This document shows, piece after piece, positions 50,682 to 62,744 of a DNA stretch of 64,000 nucleotides. The notes beneath the pieces were generated by a model, which saw nothing but the letters and a program-made list of their open reading frames with translations, was not told the DNA's origin and made no database searches. Origin of the DNA: Spirodela intermedia (Eukaryota; Streptophyta; Magnoliopsida; Alismatales; Araceae); NCBI GenBank assembly GCA_902729315.2, contig LR746272.1, positions 3,816,035-3,880,034 on the forward strand. The letters run 5' to 3'. The first letter of the stretch is position 1. The number at the start of each line of letters is the position of its first letter. The position numbers were made by a program, and so were the translations under genes.

Positions 50682-51050
50682 AATTCAGACTTAACACTGG
50701 TGACATTAGGTCTGCTGCTCGTCACCGAAGAAGGCGGTATCGTCTCGTGATGATATTCGCTGCAAAGTCGCCATATGCGAAAGACGGGAACTGTGTATGG
50801 ACTATATTCCGGGCTTTGCGCCGCCGACAACCGCCGTCTGCACTAAGAAAAACGCCTTCTTCGGTGGCCCGTCACCGACTATGTCAACGGTATCCTCGCC
50901 GCCGGAAATGGGAGGGACAAACCGCTGGCCCGTCCTCCGACCGACTTATCCTTGCTAGAAGCGCTGAATGGATCCCTCCACTGCGCTGGGCAACTCTAGA
51001 AACAGAAAACAGAGCTAATTACTGAACCAGTAGCTGGTGCCACAGTGAGA
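50496..51050 (+). repeat. Second copy of the 32.5-33.0 kb block
   Basis: Diverged but collinear with 32,535-33,000 (GATGAGTAGCTGGACGGGGAT; CTGCTGCTCGTCACCGAAGAAG; CGGTATCCTCGCCGCCGGAAA). Includes the interrupted GA/GC tract 50,610-50,682. Frames shift between the copies, which argues against shared protein coding. Confidence 0.85.
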
Positions 51051-52928
51051 AGAGGGAAAAGAGATGATCAGCGATGGAGAGAGGGATTCACTTAGCTTTC
51101 TCCGTCCCCTCCAATCGGAGGAGTCCATTCCTGGTCGGCTATTAACAATGGAGGATTTTCTTGCAGAGATTTTTGGCAGTGATGATGGGGCGATCCGAGG
51201 CAGGCACCTGAAGTCCAACCCCCTTCCCATCATATATAATAGCTTCGTTGTTCTCATTAGAGGTGTCTGTTGATCATGCCTCACTATGAACATATTGGGA
51301 AGTGAAAAAGATCTGAATCTAATAACACTTTGTTCCAACAATCACTAACTTAGGTTTGTTTACATATGAATCATATTCGAGATGACACAAAAAAGTTTAT
51401 AACATGATGAACTAAATGTTGACATTTGAACTATCGTATAGCAAATGAATATTTTTTTAAAAAATAAAGTGATGAAATATTCTATCATTTTTCAAGTCAA
51501 ATCAAGGTATCATCAAGTAATTATATCTCTCACTTTTTTCTAATGATACAATCCTATGAAAGAATGGGAAGTTATTCTTGGGAAATACCAAGCTCTAGAT
51601 GATTCTAGAAATGTCCACATCGTCCCCAATCGGCTCATTCATACCTCTCATAATGTCCACATCATTGACCGTTGACTGATGTTGACCGTAAATTAAGTGG
51701 ACCTGGTTGATCGGTCTGACCCCAAATGGTCTGGCGAGAGATCTTTGAGTATCTCTGTTGATCCTTGATGAGTGTGCAGGTAGGGGAGAAATGGTAGGGG
51801 GAGGGACGTAGCAGCAGACCAAGAGAAGAGGGGTAGAGATTGAGCAAGGGCAAGGAGGGAGAGAGAGAGAGAGAAGGAAAGAGCAGAGTGGGTCTTGATT
51901 TATCAACCATCTGTGGTTGTAAAGATTCCAAATTGTTGTACAAGAGCATAGGTTTCGTTTTTAAACAAAATATGAACGCAAAGTACTTATAATTGATTTC
52001 TCTATTCCGTCAAAAGCTTCATCTTGCGCATATCCAGAAGATGGCTGCTTATGTTTTATATCTCAGTTTTACATTTAACAGTTTAATACTCTTAAAAATG
52101 CTATTTTTTTCATCAAGTTGACACAAAACTGACCGCAAGAGAAAACATCGAAATGACAAAAAAAAATAGCATGTAACTTAGTGTGGATTGCTGTGAAATT
52201 TGTGTACTTAATATGTACTTGGGACCTTGTCGTAGATAGTTATGTGTAAATTATGGTCTAATGTTATTTACTGGATCATCAGTAGAGATATATGTGAAAT
52301 GGCTATCTTAGTTGTTATCTGTCTACTTTGAACCCTTTTGATATATACACAAGATTCATTTCCTGTCCATTCAAGTCATCTTCAAAAGTAGGTAGATAAA
52401 AAAAAATTGAGATTATTAGTTTGGAAAATTTGCTGCTGACCTATGGTTTCTCATAACTTAGAAGTTAGTTGATTTATGAATCAAAGGTGTGCATCTTGTC
52501 GAACGATTTAAGTCTTCATATGCGTCTAATATTTTGAGTATATTGTTCTTCAGAAAACTATCTCCTGATTTTCCTCGTTCAGTGTCAGTTAATTCTATAT
52601 TAATGTCTATTAGCGGTGTTCAACTAACCCGGATGGAGTTTCTTTCTCCCTTGACATCCTGAATCAAATGTATGGTCCAACAAGTACATAATTAACACAT
52701 CGGCACGTTGGTCAATGATTCTTCAATGAAAATCACGTAGATTTTATGTATCTTGAGATGGACAACACATCAGCACACATCCTCTCTCTCTCTCTCTCTC
52801 TCTGATCTCGCCACTGAATTTCTAGTTTGATGATTATTTATTCTTACAAATATTCCACAATCACATTTATTCATATGAGATGACGCTTATTACGGCGACG
52901 GCTTGTCTTATCCGCCCGTTGACTTCAG

Positions 52929-53335
52929 ATGCCGTTGACATTATGGACGAAGCCATCACCTTCTTCCGAGAGAACGTCTTCTTCAGGAACTTCCACGTCC
53001 AGAGCTCAGCCGACAGGCTCCTCGTCTACCTGACCCTGTAAATCAACGTGTCCCTGAAGCGGCTCGAGGCCTGCCGAACCCTAGCCGAGGGCACCAAGGC
53101 CATCATCATCGGCCTGTTCGCTCCCCCTCCTTCCAAGAAAGCACGAGGCTCTCTCTCTCTCTTTCGCTAAATAGTGTATGGTCTCTGTGGGTTGGAAGTG
53201 ATGGGTTTTTTTTGTTGCAGAATTATTGGGGAATTATATGAAGCAGATCAGGGAGGAGACGAGAGGAAGGTTGCTGAGGTGCGCCTACAGGCACAACGAC
53301 ATGGCCGTCCCCCAGCTCCCTCGCAGAAACCAGGG
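52929..53335 (+). pseudogene. ARPC3 pseudogene
   Basis: Genomic copy of ARPC3 with introns, hence from DNA duplication rather than reverse transcription. Breaks seen: the first coding exon with the start codon is deleted (the flanks CATATGAGATG and GACGGCTTG are fused). A TAC-to-TAA stop follows VYLTL in exon 2. An internal deletion removes the LETVPVPGEQGFPF segment, and a deletion in exon 3 removes GTPNKWWLAFAKRSFM. The normal stop codon is changed (TGA to AGA). Remaining matches are VDIMDEAITFFRENVFFRNF and YMKQIREETRGRLL. It cannot make ARPC3; the intact gene is at 23,953-24,644. Confidence 0.94.
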
Positions 53336-53342
53336 ACCTCCC

Positions 53343-53347
<5 letters not shown>

Positions 53348-53390
<43 letters not shown>
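53348..53390. repeat. (CT)n microsatellite after the ARPC3 pseudogene
   Basis: About 21 CT units. The original locus has only a short CT run at the same point (24,668-24,684), so the tract expanded after the duplication. Confidence 0.93.
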
Positions 53391-53391
<1 letters not shown>

Positions 53392-53605
53392 GCAGGGAGG
53401 TAAAACTATTGATTTGGGTTGGTTCAAACGCTCTGGTCGGAGACGATGGCGGCGCCGCCTGGGTTTGCCCAGCCGGATTTCTGCAGGGATGAAAGCGCCT
53501 CCCGAGGCCCGCCGGGGGAGCAGAAGTACCTGTAGGCGATGGCGGCGCCGCCGCCTCCGACGCTGGAGTCACTGGGATTCGAGCCGAGGCTGTCGCTCTC
53601 TCACT

Positions 53606-55810
53606 CTCTACATCAGCTCTATTTTTTAAAGACGTCGACAACACGTGTCCGGGCAAAGGAGATCGACGTGGCAAGTGACCTCCCCTGGTTCCACCCTTTT
53701 TTTTAATTATTGGTTCGTCTTTTTGTTTTTCCGGTCCGGAGGATAAACATCGGAAGAAGAAGACTGGAGTCAACTGGCAGCTTCGGCGTCTAGACGAAAT
53801 CCATTCAGTACATGCCAAGGTGGATGTCCACGTCGGCGGTTACGTAGGCACTGTATCTTCGTAAAAAATGTTGACCGCAAAAATCCCGGGCCCCACGACC
53901 CGTGGAGTTCCCCCCGGGGAATGCTTGCGGGCCCCACATCTCGGAACGCTACTTCGTCTCGCGTGGCGGCTTTTGATTCGCTAACGACAATTCGAACGCT
54001 TACTTCCACGAGTCTGCCAAGGTTATAAATAACCCCTTATGCGAACTTTATTTATGATCAAACTCCCATTCTGTGCAGCCTTACGAATGGACTGAAGGGC
54101 AACACGATGAAAATATTCACAATTTTGTGAAAAATAGGGCTTTTGAGAAATAGCGTATTTTAGAGAGGTGGATTTCCCATTTTTCAAAACCGGCGGCACA
54201 GGAAGGCGGGATAGCTCAGAGCGCGGTTGATGCGAAGTTGAGAGCTTGACGAACGAGTGGAAACAGTGAGACGGCCTTCCATTGCAGCCGGTCAAGGACG
54301 AGGTGCTCCTTCTCTTTCTTCCCCTTCCTCCTTGGCTGCCGAGAGGAAGGTTGCACCAGTATGGCTGCCGCGACTGATCGTTTAAGCTCTGGCTCGGCAG
54401 GTGCTGATCAGTAGTTTGCTATTTTCTTCGTCGAGGTTCCTCTACCTTGCTTAGTCGTGAGTGGCGGGAACTTCCTGCTAGGTGATTTTCGTCATGTTTT
54501 ATTCTTTTTCTTCTATCTAGCATTCATCGTTTGGAGTTTGTGTTGGAGGACCGCGGCGGTGACTAGGGGGGCGGACATGGAAATTCTTAGTGAGATTGGT
54601 GTGGGATGCATTCCGTCAGGGTGACGTGACATTAGAGTATGTTTGATGTAAAGGAATTTCGTTCTATATCCTTCCCTGCCTCTAATGATGCACTACTGGG
54701 TAATTAAGCATTTCCGTTCTCCAAAAAAATAAAAGAAAATGGGTTTAGCTTCGGAGAAACGAGTTGTGTATGTTTATTGAAGTTCTGATTCATTTTTTCC
54801 CACTTCTCGATTATGATATGCTGAAAAATTGGACGATCATGATGACAACCAAGAATATATGGCTGAAAAAGAGAAAAGTCTGGTCGGGGTTATCAAGATT
54901 TCAAGATTTAGTGGAGTGTACTGTCTCGTCATACTTTAAAAACAAAATTTTAATCTTCTTTCGTCTACGAGAATAAATGACGTTCCGAAAGAGATAGAAG
55001 TCATATAAAAATATATGGATAAGAAATATTTTGAGATACAGAAAGATTGCCCCATTCCTTTGAGGATTCCATTGTGAAATTCTTGTAGCATATCCATGGG
55101 TACTTCTGCAACCCTTTTTTTGGAGAAAAAGTTCTTCTAATTCTATGATTTTTTATAAATTAATTATCTTCAAAATTGTTCAAGGAACTTTTGAGTTAGA
55201 CGAGAATATAGGGAATTCGATCATGACCACAAATAGCTATGTATATTGAAGCGACGGTGAAAACCCACCAAATTTTTAAGTCAGCTAAGACTGGTGGCAC
55301 TCACTCCATTCTCGAATTATCATGTCATTGGAAAATAATTATTCATGCTTTTGTTTGTGCGATGTTAGAAAAAAATTGCATAGATCCAACAGTTATCTGG
55401 GATAAAGCATGATCAAAACCCATTTAATGGATTTAATCGCAATTTACTATTAAATATTACAAGAATTTTTCATGTCCTCTCTTATATTATATAATTCAAT
55501 GTTCTTCTTTCAGCGGAAAGGGAACATGCTGCCCCCCGTTCACTCCTTCCTTTTGTTTCCATTTCTACTATACGTTGCAGATTGACAACTTCGAGTAAAC
55601 TTCCAATAGCTTCTTTAACCAAAGTGTTCAAGATTATATTCTACTTAATGCAATCATTTGACTGTCTAATATCGATTTCTTATACTTAAAATTGTCTTGA
55701 AAATGATTTTTAGTTGAATGAATCAACTGGTATTTGGCTTATCTAGCTGGAGGATATTAATCAGAAAGTATTTGGGAGGATTGATGATAATCAAACCTGG
55801 ATGATTCACT
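53606..55810. other. LNK 5' flank and probable leader
   Basis: 53,605-53,690 matches 32,200-32,290. 53,640 carries an ACACGTGT motif. 54,190-54,420 is GC-rich, looks like a 5' leader and has a possible donor (GGCAG|GTGCTG) near 54,399. A short frame at 54,812-54,890 (LDDHDDNQEYMAEKEKS) recalls the DDHIVPH-containing start of LNK proteins but lacks a start codon. I could not close the N-terminal exons. Confidence 0.4.
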
Positions 55811-56137
55811 CATAGGTTGAATACCTACAATCTGGATGATCCACCCAAGAAGCAATGTCATGATGCAGAAACTATGGTTTCAGGGGGCCAAGTTTAAGCC
55901 TACAACGTGTAAGGTGTCATATAATATATCCGGTAAATGTTCTCTTATGGATGGAGAGTCTTCTCTAGTGGAGTCTCCATGTGTGCAGCTGTGTTCTAAT
56001 TTTTTCAGCATATTTGCATACTTGGACTGACTAAATATCAACTTATCGTCTACAGGACAGTAGGGCATCTGATGGTTACCTTGTTGGTCGTAAAGCATTT
56101 ATAGATGAGGACGAATTTTTTATGGATTACTCCACAG

Positions 56138-59100
56138 TTCTGACGTCGGGATTTGTGTTGACAGCAAGATGCGTAGATTATCTATTACCAAGAGTTCTTC
56201 GCTAGAAAAAGAGATCGAATCCTCAGAAAATGAAGATTACTGGACGTATAATGCTTTTTATGAGGATGAGTTCAATAACTCTGGCAATCTTCAAAATCTA
56301 GACAGAATGCCAAGGTTACTGTCCTTGCTTTATGATTGATGAGCACGTTTTATACGATCGTTGCATTATTATCCAGAATAATTTTTCTAACATTTTATTA
56401 TTATTTTCGTGGAATTTTTTTATACTTGGGGAGTAGTAATTCATTTAATAACCGTCTTTTTTTTATGTTTCCTCAACTTCCAGTGAATACGGCACTACCT
56501 TTGGCCAAAGGAACACTGGATCAGTTCCTGAGCTATCAGCATGGTTTTCAACTTCTCCACATACAATTCATGGAAATTATTGTAACTTTAGCGGTCAATC
56601 ATCGTCTATGGAGTTGAAAGAATTTGATAGATCTTCGGAATTCACGAGGGATAATACAAGTTTCTCTCTCAACAATGAGTCCCTCGCTGAAGTTTGTGCC
56701 AGTTGGCTGGGTACGGAAATTGAGGTATCTGTCACTGTAGAAATCATTATGTGAAAACCCATTTTATTTTCAGTTTCTACTTCATGTATAAGAATAAATG
56801 GTGAATCTCTGTTTGTATATCTTATGAAAAACACTGGATTTAATATGATTTTTAAGGATTAAGAAAGTATCATTTGTGATTAAACCAAAACATCATCGGC
56901 TTCCAAAACTACCAATGGCAGCAGTATAAGAAGAGCCAGAGACGTTGATATGGTAATCTCATTCTATTGGCAGCGCATCTTTTTTAAGTATGATCTCAAG
57001 ACTAGAAAAGAAAAAGGCAAAACATTCTGCCCGTATCCTGCTAAAGTTATCATGACTCGGCGGTATAGCTTTCAACTTGGTAATATATCATGCTATCATA
57101 AGTATAGCATCTAGGAACAACTTTCAACTATTCTGAAGAATCTCAAATAATTATTAGTGCAACTGCAGAAGAAACAATCTATTCTCTCACTTAAGACTGT
57201 TTATACCTTTCATAGTTTCCAGAACATAGCTAGCTGTACGTGTTGAAAGATGAAACCCCACCCCCCCAGTCAACTGTGTGAATTAAGGTCCTTTCTGTGT
57301 TATTCCAGTTCGCAGAAAATAAACTTTGTTAACTTACTTGCTGGTTATTTTATTACAGTCAAGGCTCCAATTCCACAATGGCTCCCTACATTGAATTATT
57401 TGAGATCCATAATCAGTGCCAGAAGTTCCGTCCTTTCTTGTTTATCTTGTTATACCAAAGTTGTGGCTTAGCTGTCTGCGTAATTCAAATGTGTACTTCA
57501 TTCCATATGTGTTATCATTAGTGATCACAAACTCTGAACTTATCGATTGATTAAATCTTTCGTTTATATGTTTACTCGTTTTCTTTGTTGTTGACCAGCC
57601 TGTGAACTGTTTTATCTCTAATTATATTTCAATTCAGTACAGTTTAGACTAATTTCAGAGCATGCAGTGTCATCCGACAGTGACACTATAGATGGTATAT
57701 CTGGAAATCAGATGCTATATATTACCGAAGTTGTGATTGATCCACAGTCGTGCACACTATCTCAATTGCCTATTCCTTGATTCATTGTCTCCCTGTTGAA
57801 GAAAAAATGCTCATAAACCTTAGCCTTTTTGGAGGACCTTTCCTTTTCTGAGTATTTACTTTGAAAACAACCACATTTAGAATTTTAGAAACAGATTTTC
57901 ACAGCTAATCTGACCTATTTTCCAACAGTGAGTGATGTAAAATTATATACGTAATACCAAGCACCAACCTAATCCCCTGCGTCTTCCCACTGCGTATATA
58001 AGCCAGCACTCATTTATTAAATCCAAATCAAATCGTATTATAGACGCATTCTATCCTGTAAAAGGCTCTTTTTTCAAGCTAGAATAACCTTGTATTATAG
58101 CTGTTAATCTTTTCCTGCATCTGATTATTCTTCTGGACATTAGGTAGTAACATTTTCAAACCCGAAATTTAAAATATAGTACTGCATTATTGGATTATAT
58201 CTCAGGTAAAATCCTAATTTTCACCGTGATTCAAGCTATTGTAAGCACACAAAAAAACGAGTTCAATCAAAGTTACACAATTTCGTAAATCCTTTTAAGT
58301 TATAAACCCAGTTGTCTTCTCACTAGCTTCATCTTTGGGGAATGCAGGGTGCAAGTCAAATGTTGTGGAGCCAATGCCAGACAGGAGGAAGGAGAAAGCA
58401 TAGACTGATGCAATCAGACACTGGATTTTACGCTCTTAGTTCATCATCTTTGGGCACGTTTCAATCTCCACCCTTCGGTGATCATGATCCATTTTCTGTG
58501 GCTGATTCTGTCAATTTAATGCATCCGGCTGGCTATTTTGTTAAATTGGAGGAGGGTCTTGTAATGCAGCGAAGACCTGTCAAAGATCTGTCGTCTTTTG
58601 CTGAGTGTGAGAATGGATCAAAGATGCCATCAACTCTTAATTCTAAATATGACCGGCAACACATGGAGTCGTCAGTTGCTTATGTCAGATCTGAAACTAA
58701 TGCATCAAAGGATGCAGTTCATAAAATGTGCCACAAGAAGCAGTCTCATGCTCCACTGGACATAAAAAATCCCTGTGATAATTTCATGTGCCAAGTTCCA
58801 TCATCCGACCTGGTTAAACTGCAGGATAAGTCTTTTCCTCATCAGGGTGACGTCAAAATCGACACAAAATTACCAAAGACAATTCTTGGAACTTCAATGA
58901 ATAAGATTTTTTGTTCAAACATCCAGGAAAAAACCATGATAAAAGTCTCATCTGATGATGTTTCACTAGGCTCTGCCAGTTTCAAGAGCCTTCAAAATGA
59001 ACTGGGGCAGGTAAGCATTATATTTATATTTATTTTTTAAAGATTCATCTTCATATTTTGCATACAAATCGATGAATTATTATGAGGGAAAATGTCCAAA

Positions 59101-62100
59101 TTATGAAGGTAGATGAATTTTTCTACCAAATCAATACATTAGTTATCTCTGAACTGACGACCTGTTGGTTGTCCAACCTAAGATTGATCTTGTGCGGTCC
59201 ATCTGATACAACTGTCTTCACCAAGGTGGGTTATCTAATGAGGTCAACAATATTTTACAGTGGAGAGTATAATATTGATGGTAAGAGGCATTTTTGTTGA
59301 TCGGTATCAGTGTTAATGTCAGGAAGCAGTGCATTTAGCATAAAGCCATATTTGTACCGGAGCCATCTTCGTCGAGCATTTGGTGGTAGCGTTAGTTGTA
59401 TTTTGAGAATCCTCACTTCTCAAGGTATATATGAACGGAGAGTTAGATCAGAATAACCCTAGGATAAATCACTCCCTGTAATTGGCGGCAACTTTCAACA
59501 TCTCCTGCGATCAGTGTGATCAGGGATGAAGGATAGGTGAAGAAGGGTAAAAGAGAGAAATACACAACTAGATCCCTTGGATGTGTGTTTCCCAGTTCTG
59601 CACCTACCCTATTGTGGTCCACTTATAACGATGATATTTTAACTAGTGGTGTACAATTACCGGTGTTACATGAAAGTTTAAGCAAGGCATAAGGGGCTGA
59701 AAGCTTAAAAAAAATTATAAGAACCATTGCACGTAACTCAGATTATTGGATCTGATTACTAATGGAACTATAATCTTCAATATTCCCTCTCATGCTGGGC
59801 ATAGATATCTTTCTTGTGAGGCTTCCTCAATTACAATTTATGAAACAGAATATTTATTTTTCATGCATTATCATTTTTTTCATTACCTCACAAGTTTCAT
59901 CACTAAGAACTCTATTTTTTTTATTGATTTAGTTGGATAACAAAATGAAGTTAGGTTTAAGGGATTTTTTATACCGAATGGCGAGGAATGTTGAAATGAG
60001 GCGTTGCACTGGAAATATAAATCATGATACTAGAAGCATTAAGGAATCAGCCATAATTCCAGCAATGCAAGAATTTAATCCGTAAGCTCAACTCCTCAAA
60101 GTCTTTGTTACATTTTATTTCATGATCATATTTACTTCCAAATATCTTTGAGTGCATGTTTTTTCTGTTCAAAAACATATACTTTTTTGGTTTCCTTGTA
60201 CTTAAACGTTTCAACTGAATTCTCAGGTCTCAGTGGCACCGGTTTCCACTTGGATTTCTTATATTATTTGACGAACTTATAGCCACATATGCATCTCTAT
60301 GCATCATGTTACATCATGTTACATTTCCTCCTCTCTCCATTCATCCATTTTTTCTCGTATCACTTTGTGCTTGTTTCGGATGCAGATTTTGAAAGCATTA
60401 ATCATCTGACTATCAAAAATCATGTGGGAGGATACCCAAAATCTCAAGGAAAAATTTATGTTTTATAATCACTTCTAATCATTTATTTTTTTTCCACTAT
60501 ATCCTGCAGTTCAGATATTTTTGGTTACTATCTATTGATTTAGAAGCCTTAAGATCTGAGTAGCGTTGATTGTAGCAATAAAATTTCGGGACACAGTTAA
60601 CGCCGGTTCAAGGTATTATGCATAAATGAAATTTATTATTTCTCCATCTGACTTACTGTGTTCTTAAGGGCAAGCATCCTTTTGATGCTTCTCTATAACG
60701 TTGATCGGTGAGCTGGTGCTGCAAATTAAATTTCCGTTCAACACCTGCATCTTAATGTTTCACACAGGCCTTTCTCTCAGGAGGGAAAGGTACATCCTAC
60801 TGATCTGGCATATTCCATTTGAAACATCCTCTTTCAGTAACCTGTACGCTTCCTTCATTAGTTTCACATCTGCTCAAAAATATCTACTTCTGCAATCACC
60901 GTGAACGACCTGACAAAGATAGCATTTCAGTTATCATTTATAGATTATGACCTAGCTTACATCATCAATTTGTCTTGCCTACACTTCATGGTTCAATTAA
61001 GTAAAATTCTAGGGGACTGTAAGCATGGCTCTAATAGAATGACACAATAAAGTGCGTGTCTAATATAGGTGAGATGTTTGTTGTAGTGTTGTTTCAGCTC
61101 TTTAGTTGACAGCAGAGAGCAGTTCACTCTAGAAGTTATAGACCAGCTAGAAGGGGAATTCAAGAAAATTTGTTGAGTAGAGCATCATCAAATGCAGCTT
61201 AGTTGTACAGTCCAGTGAGAGATCGGAAAAATGGGGAGAAATGGCTCTAAGGTATTCATGGCATATCCGTTCCAGTTGCAAGGGAAGAATGATTTCGATT
61301 AAACATTGAGAAATTTGTATATGGAATGTGGCTACCAGCATCACAGTGATGATATTTATGAAGGGTAATATTTTATAATAAACATGTCTGCTCAAAGTCA
61401 TAGTGTTTATATTTCGTTATTAAGTTAAAACGCTCAATTCACTAGTGAGGAATAAAATGAACCAATAAATTACTTATGGATGGGGTACAAATTGGCACAA
61501 TTTCAGGAACGAGAGATCTTGAGCATATAATGTAAAGGAAAAAAAATGCAGTACTGAGAAGATGAAATTAGATGAAAATATAAAAGTATCGTCCAATTCT
61601 TACATTTTAGCTCTGAAAATTAGGTCAAATAATTTTTTCAGGTATCTGGCGCCTGATTATCAGTGAGAAATAATGAAAAATTAGATTTATGAGTTAAGTG
61701 GTCTCTCCTCAAAAAACCACGCTTATCATTTTTTCCAGTGAATTTAGTCGTTTTTTTTTCATTAGCAAGGAGACAACTGCTTACAACTCTTTTACATCGA
61801 AAGAACTGATCCACTAATATTAACTGATCCATACCGTCTTTGAATGATTGAATGAATGATAAACATTACGCATCTGAATAGAGGGCGGTATCAATATTTA
61901 GGGAAAGACTTGTGTTGGCCTACAACGCAGTGAAAAATTCCATGCAAGCTCTGTAATATAGAGTTGATCAGAAGAGCTATTTTTATCATCACGAGGGCCT
62001 TAACAAAGATGTGTGGTAACCGGCATGATGGAGCCATAATTGGTTTCCAGTAGATCAATGGTTGACCATTCGGACACCTGCGAAAGTATGATGCGAGACT

Positions 62101-62744
62101 GCTTGACATGTGTGTCCAGAGGAATTCTTTCGAGGTTTAATTATCGACTTTTATGGAATGATTGAAAATTTCCGATCATAAAATAACACAATAAAGCACC
62201 AAATAATGTTAGAATGTATAAGAATGGTGAAAAATTACCTCATCACGGATCGCTAGTCCACACAAGGTTACTTTATAGAATGAGCGGTAATTTACTTAGG
62301 ACTTGATATATTATCATACAGGTTTTATACCATCCTACCGTGTATCCTTGTCAAAGATAGTTTTTTTTTTTTAGTAATCATATGTTGTCTGATTTATGAT
62401 TTGCATCCTGCAGACCTTCTGACTTTATGAAGGAAACTTTTACAAATCCCATTGACCAGTCCCTGGCCCATTTACTTTTCAATACGGCTACAGATCCATT
62501 GCCAAGGTCTGACAACTTGCCCACGTCAATGGATCACGTCCCACAGTAAGCTTTCCGACAATTTTTAATGAATTTATTTTTAACATTATTTTCTAGTTTC
62601 AAAATTCTTCTAACTCATTTTCACTGTAGTGGCTTGAGCAGAATCATCCTAGAACCAATGCCTGGCGATTCTCGGTTGCTATGCCTTGAAGACTCTGTTT
62701 CTGACACTGAAAGGAGTATCTTACTGAGGAACAGACACCATTAG
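56138..62744 (+). CDS. LNK1/LNK2-like clock co-activator (5' end unresolved)
   Basis: LNK proteins are recruited by REVEILLE MYB factors and co-activate evening clock genes such as PRR5 and TOC1 in the nucleus. Secure exons: about 56138-56314, 56484-56724, 58348-59010, 59933-60081, 62414-62545 and 62630-62744. All join in phase to the TAG; intron phases and GT..AG borders agree. Family marks: GNLQNLDRMP(S)EYGTTFGQ...LSAWFS, the ISLEATSF-like DVSLGSASFKSLQNELGQL, then KLGLRDFLYRMARN, and the C-terminal TNPIDQSLAHLLF. A small extra exon at 57,660-57,734 (HAVSSDSDTIDG) is possible and keeps phase. The start codon and first exon(s) are not identified; frames at 54.8 and 55.8 kb are weak candidates. 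Divergence is notable outside the named motifs. LNK1 versus LNK2 cannot be decided here. Confidence 0.87.
59514..59736 (-). repeat. 224-bp inverted repeat, arm 2 (inside an LNK intron)
   Basis: Inverted near-identical copy of 50,272-50,495, sitting within the 922-bp intron between LNK exons ending at 59,010 and starting at 59,933. The end near 59,514 is GTGTGATCAGGG. No target duplication is obvious. Nothing in it looks coding. Confidence 0.96.
60082..62413 (+). other. LNK intron, no gene recognised
   Basis: A 2.3-kb intron between EFN(P) and (P)PSDFMKETF. AT-rich, with a duplicated CATCATGTTACAT near 60,303-60,325. Minus-strand frames near 61.2 and 61.7 kb have no family resemblance. Confidence 0.5.

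Larger units (their letters stand above)
51735..53605 (+). repeat. Duplicated ARPC3 locus segment
   Basis: Collinear with 22,040-24,900 but shortened by several deletions. It contains upstream blocks, a broken ARPC3 body, and the downstream AGGGAGGTAAAACT / TTTGCCCAGCCGG block. It begins where a GGTTGATCGGTCTGACC piece similar to 20,690 is joined directly to the 22,040-type sequence, so about 1.3 kb found at the original locus is absent here. Confidence 0.88.

Noticed and set aside
50549-51025. 158-codon frame through the interrupted GA tract
   Set aside because: Low-complexity translation of a repeat; no shared frame with the copy at 32.5 kb beyond short pieces.
53285-53818. 177-codon minus-strand frame
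   Set aside because: Runs through the CT tract and antisense to the ARPC3 pseudogene; the more plausible frame here is the one shared with 24.7-24.9 kb.
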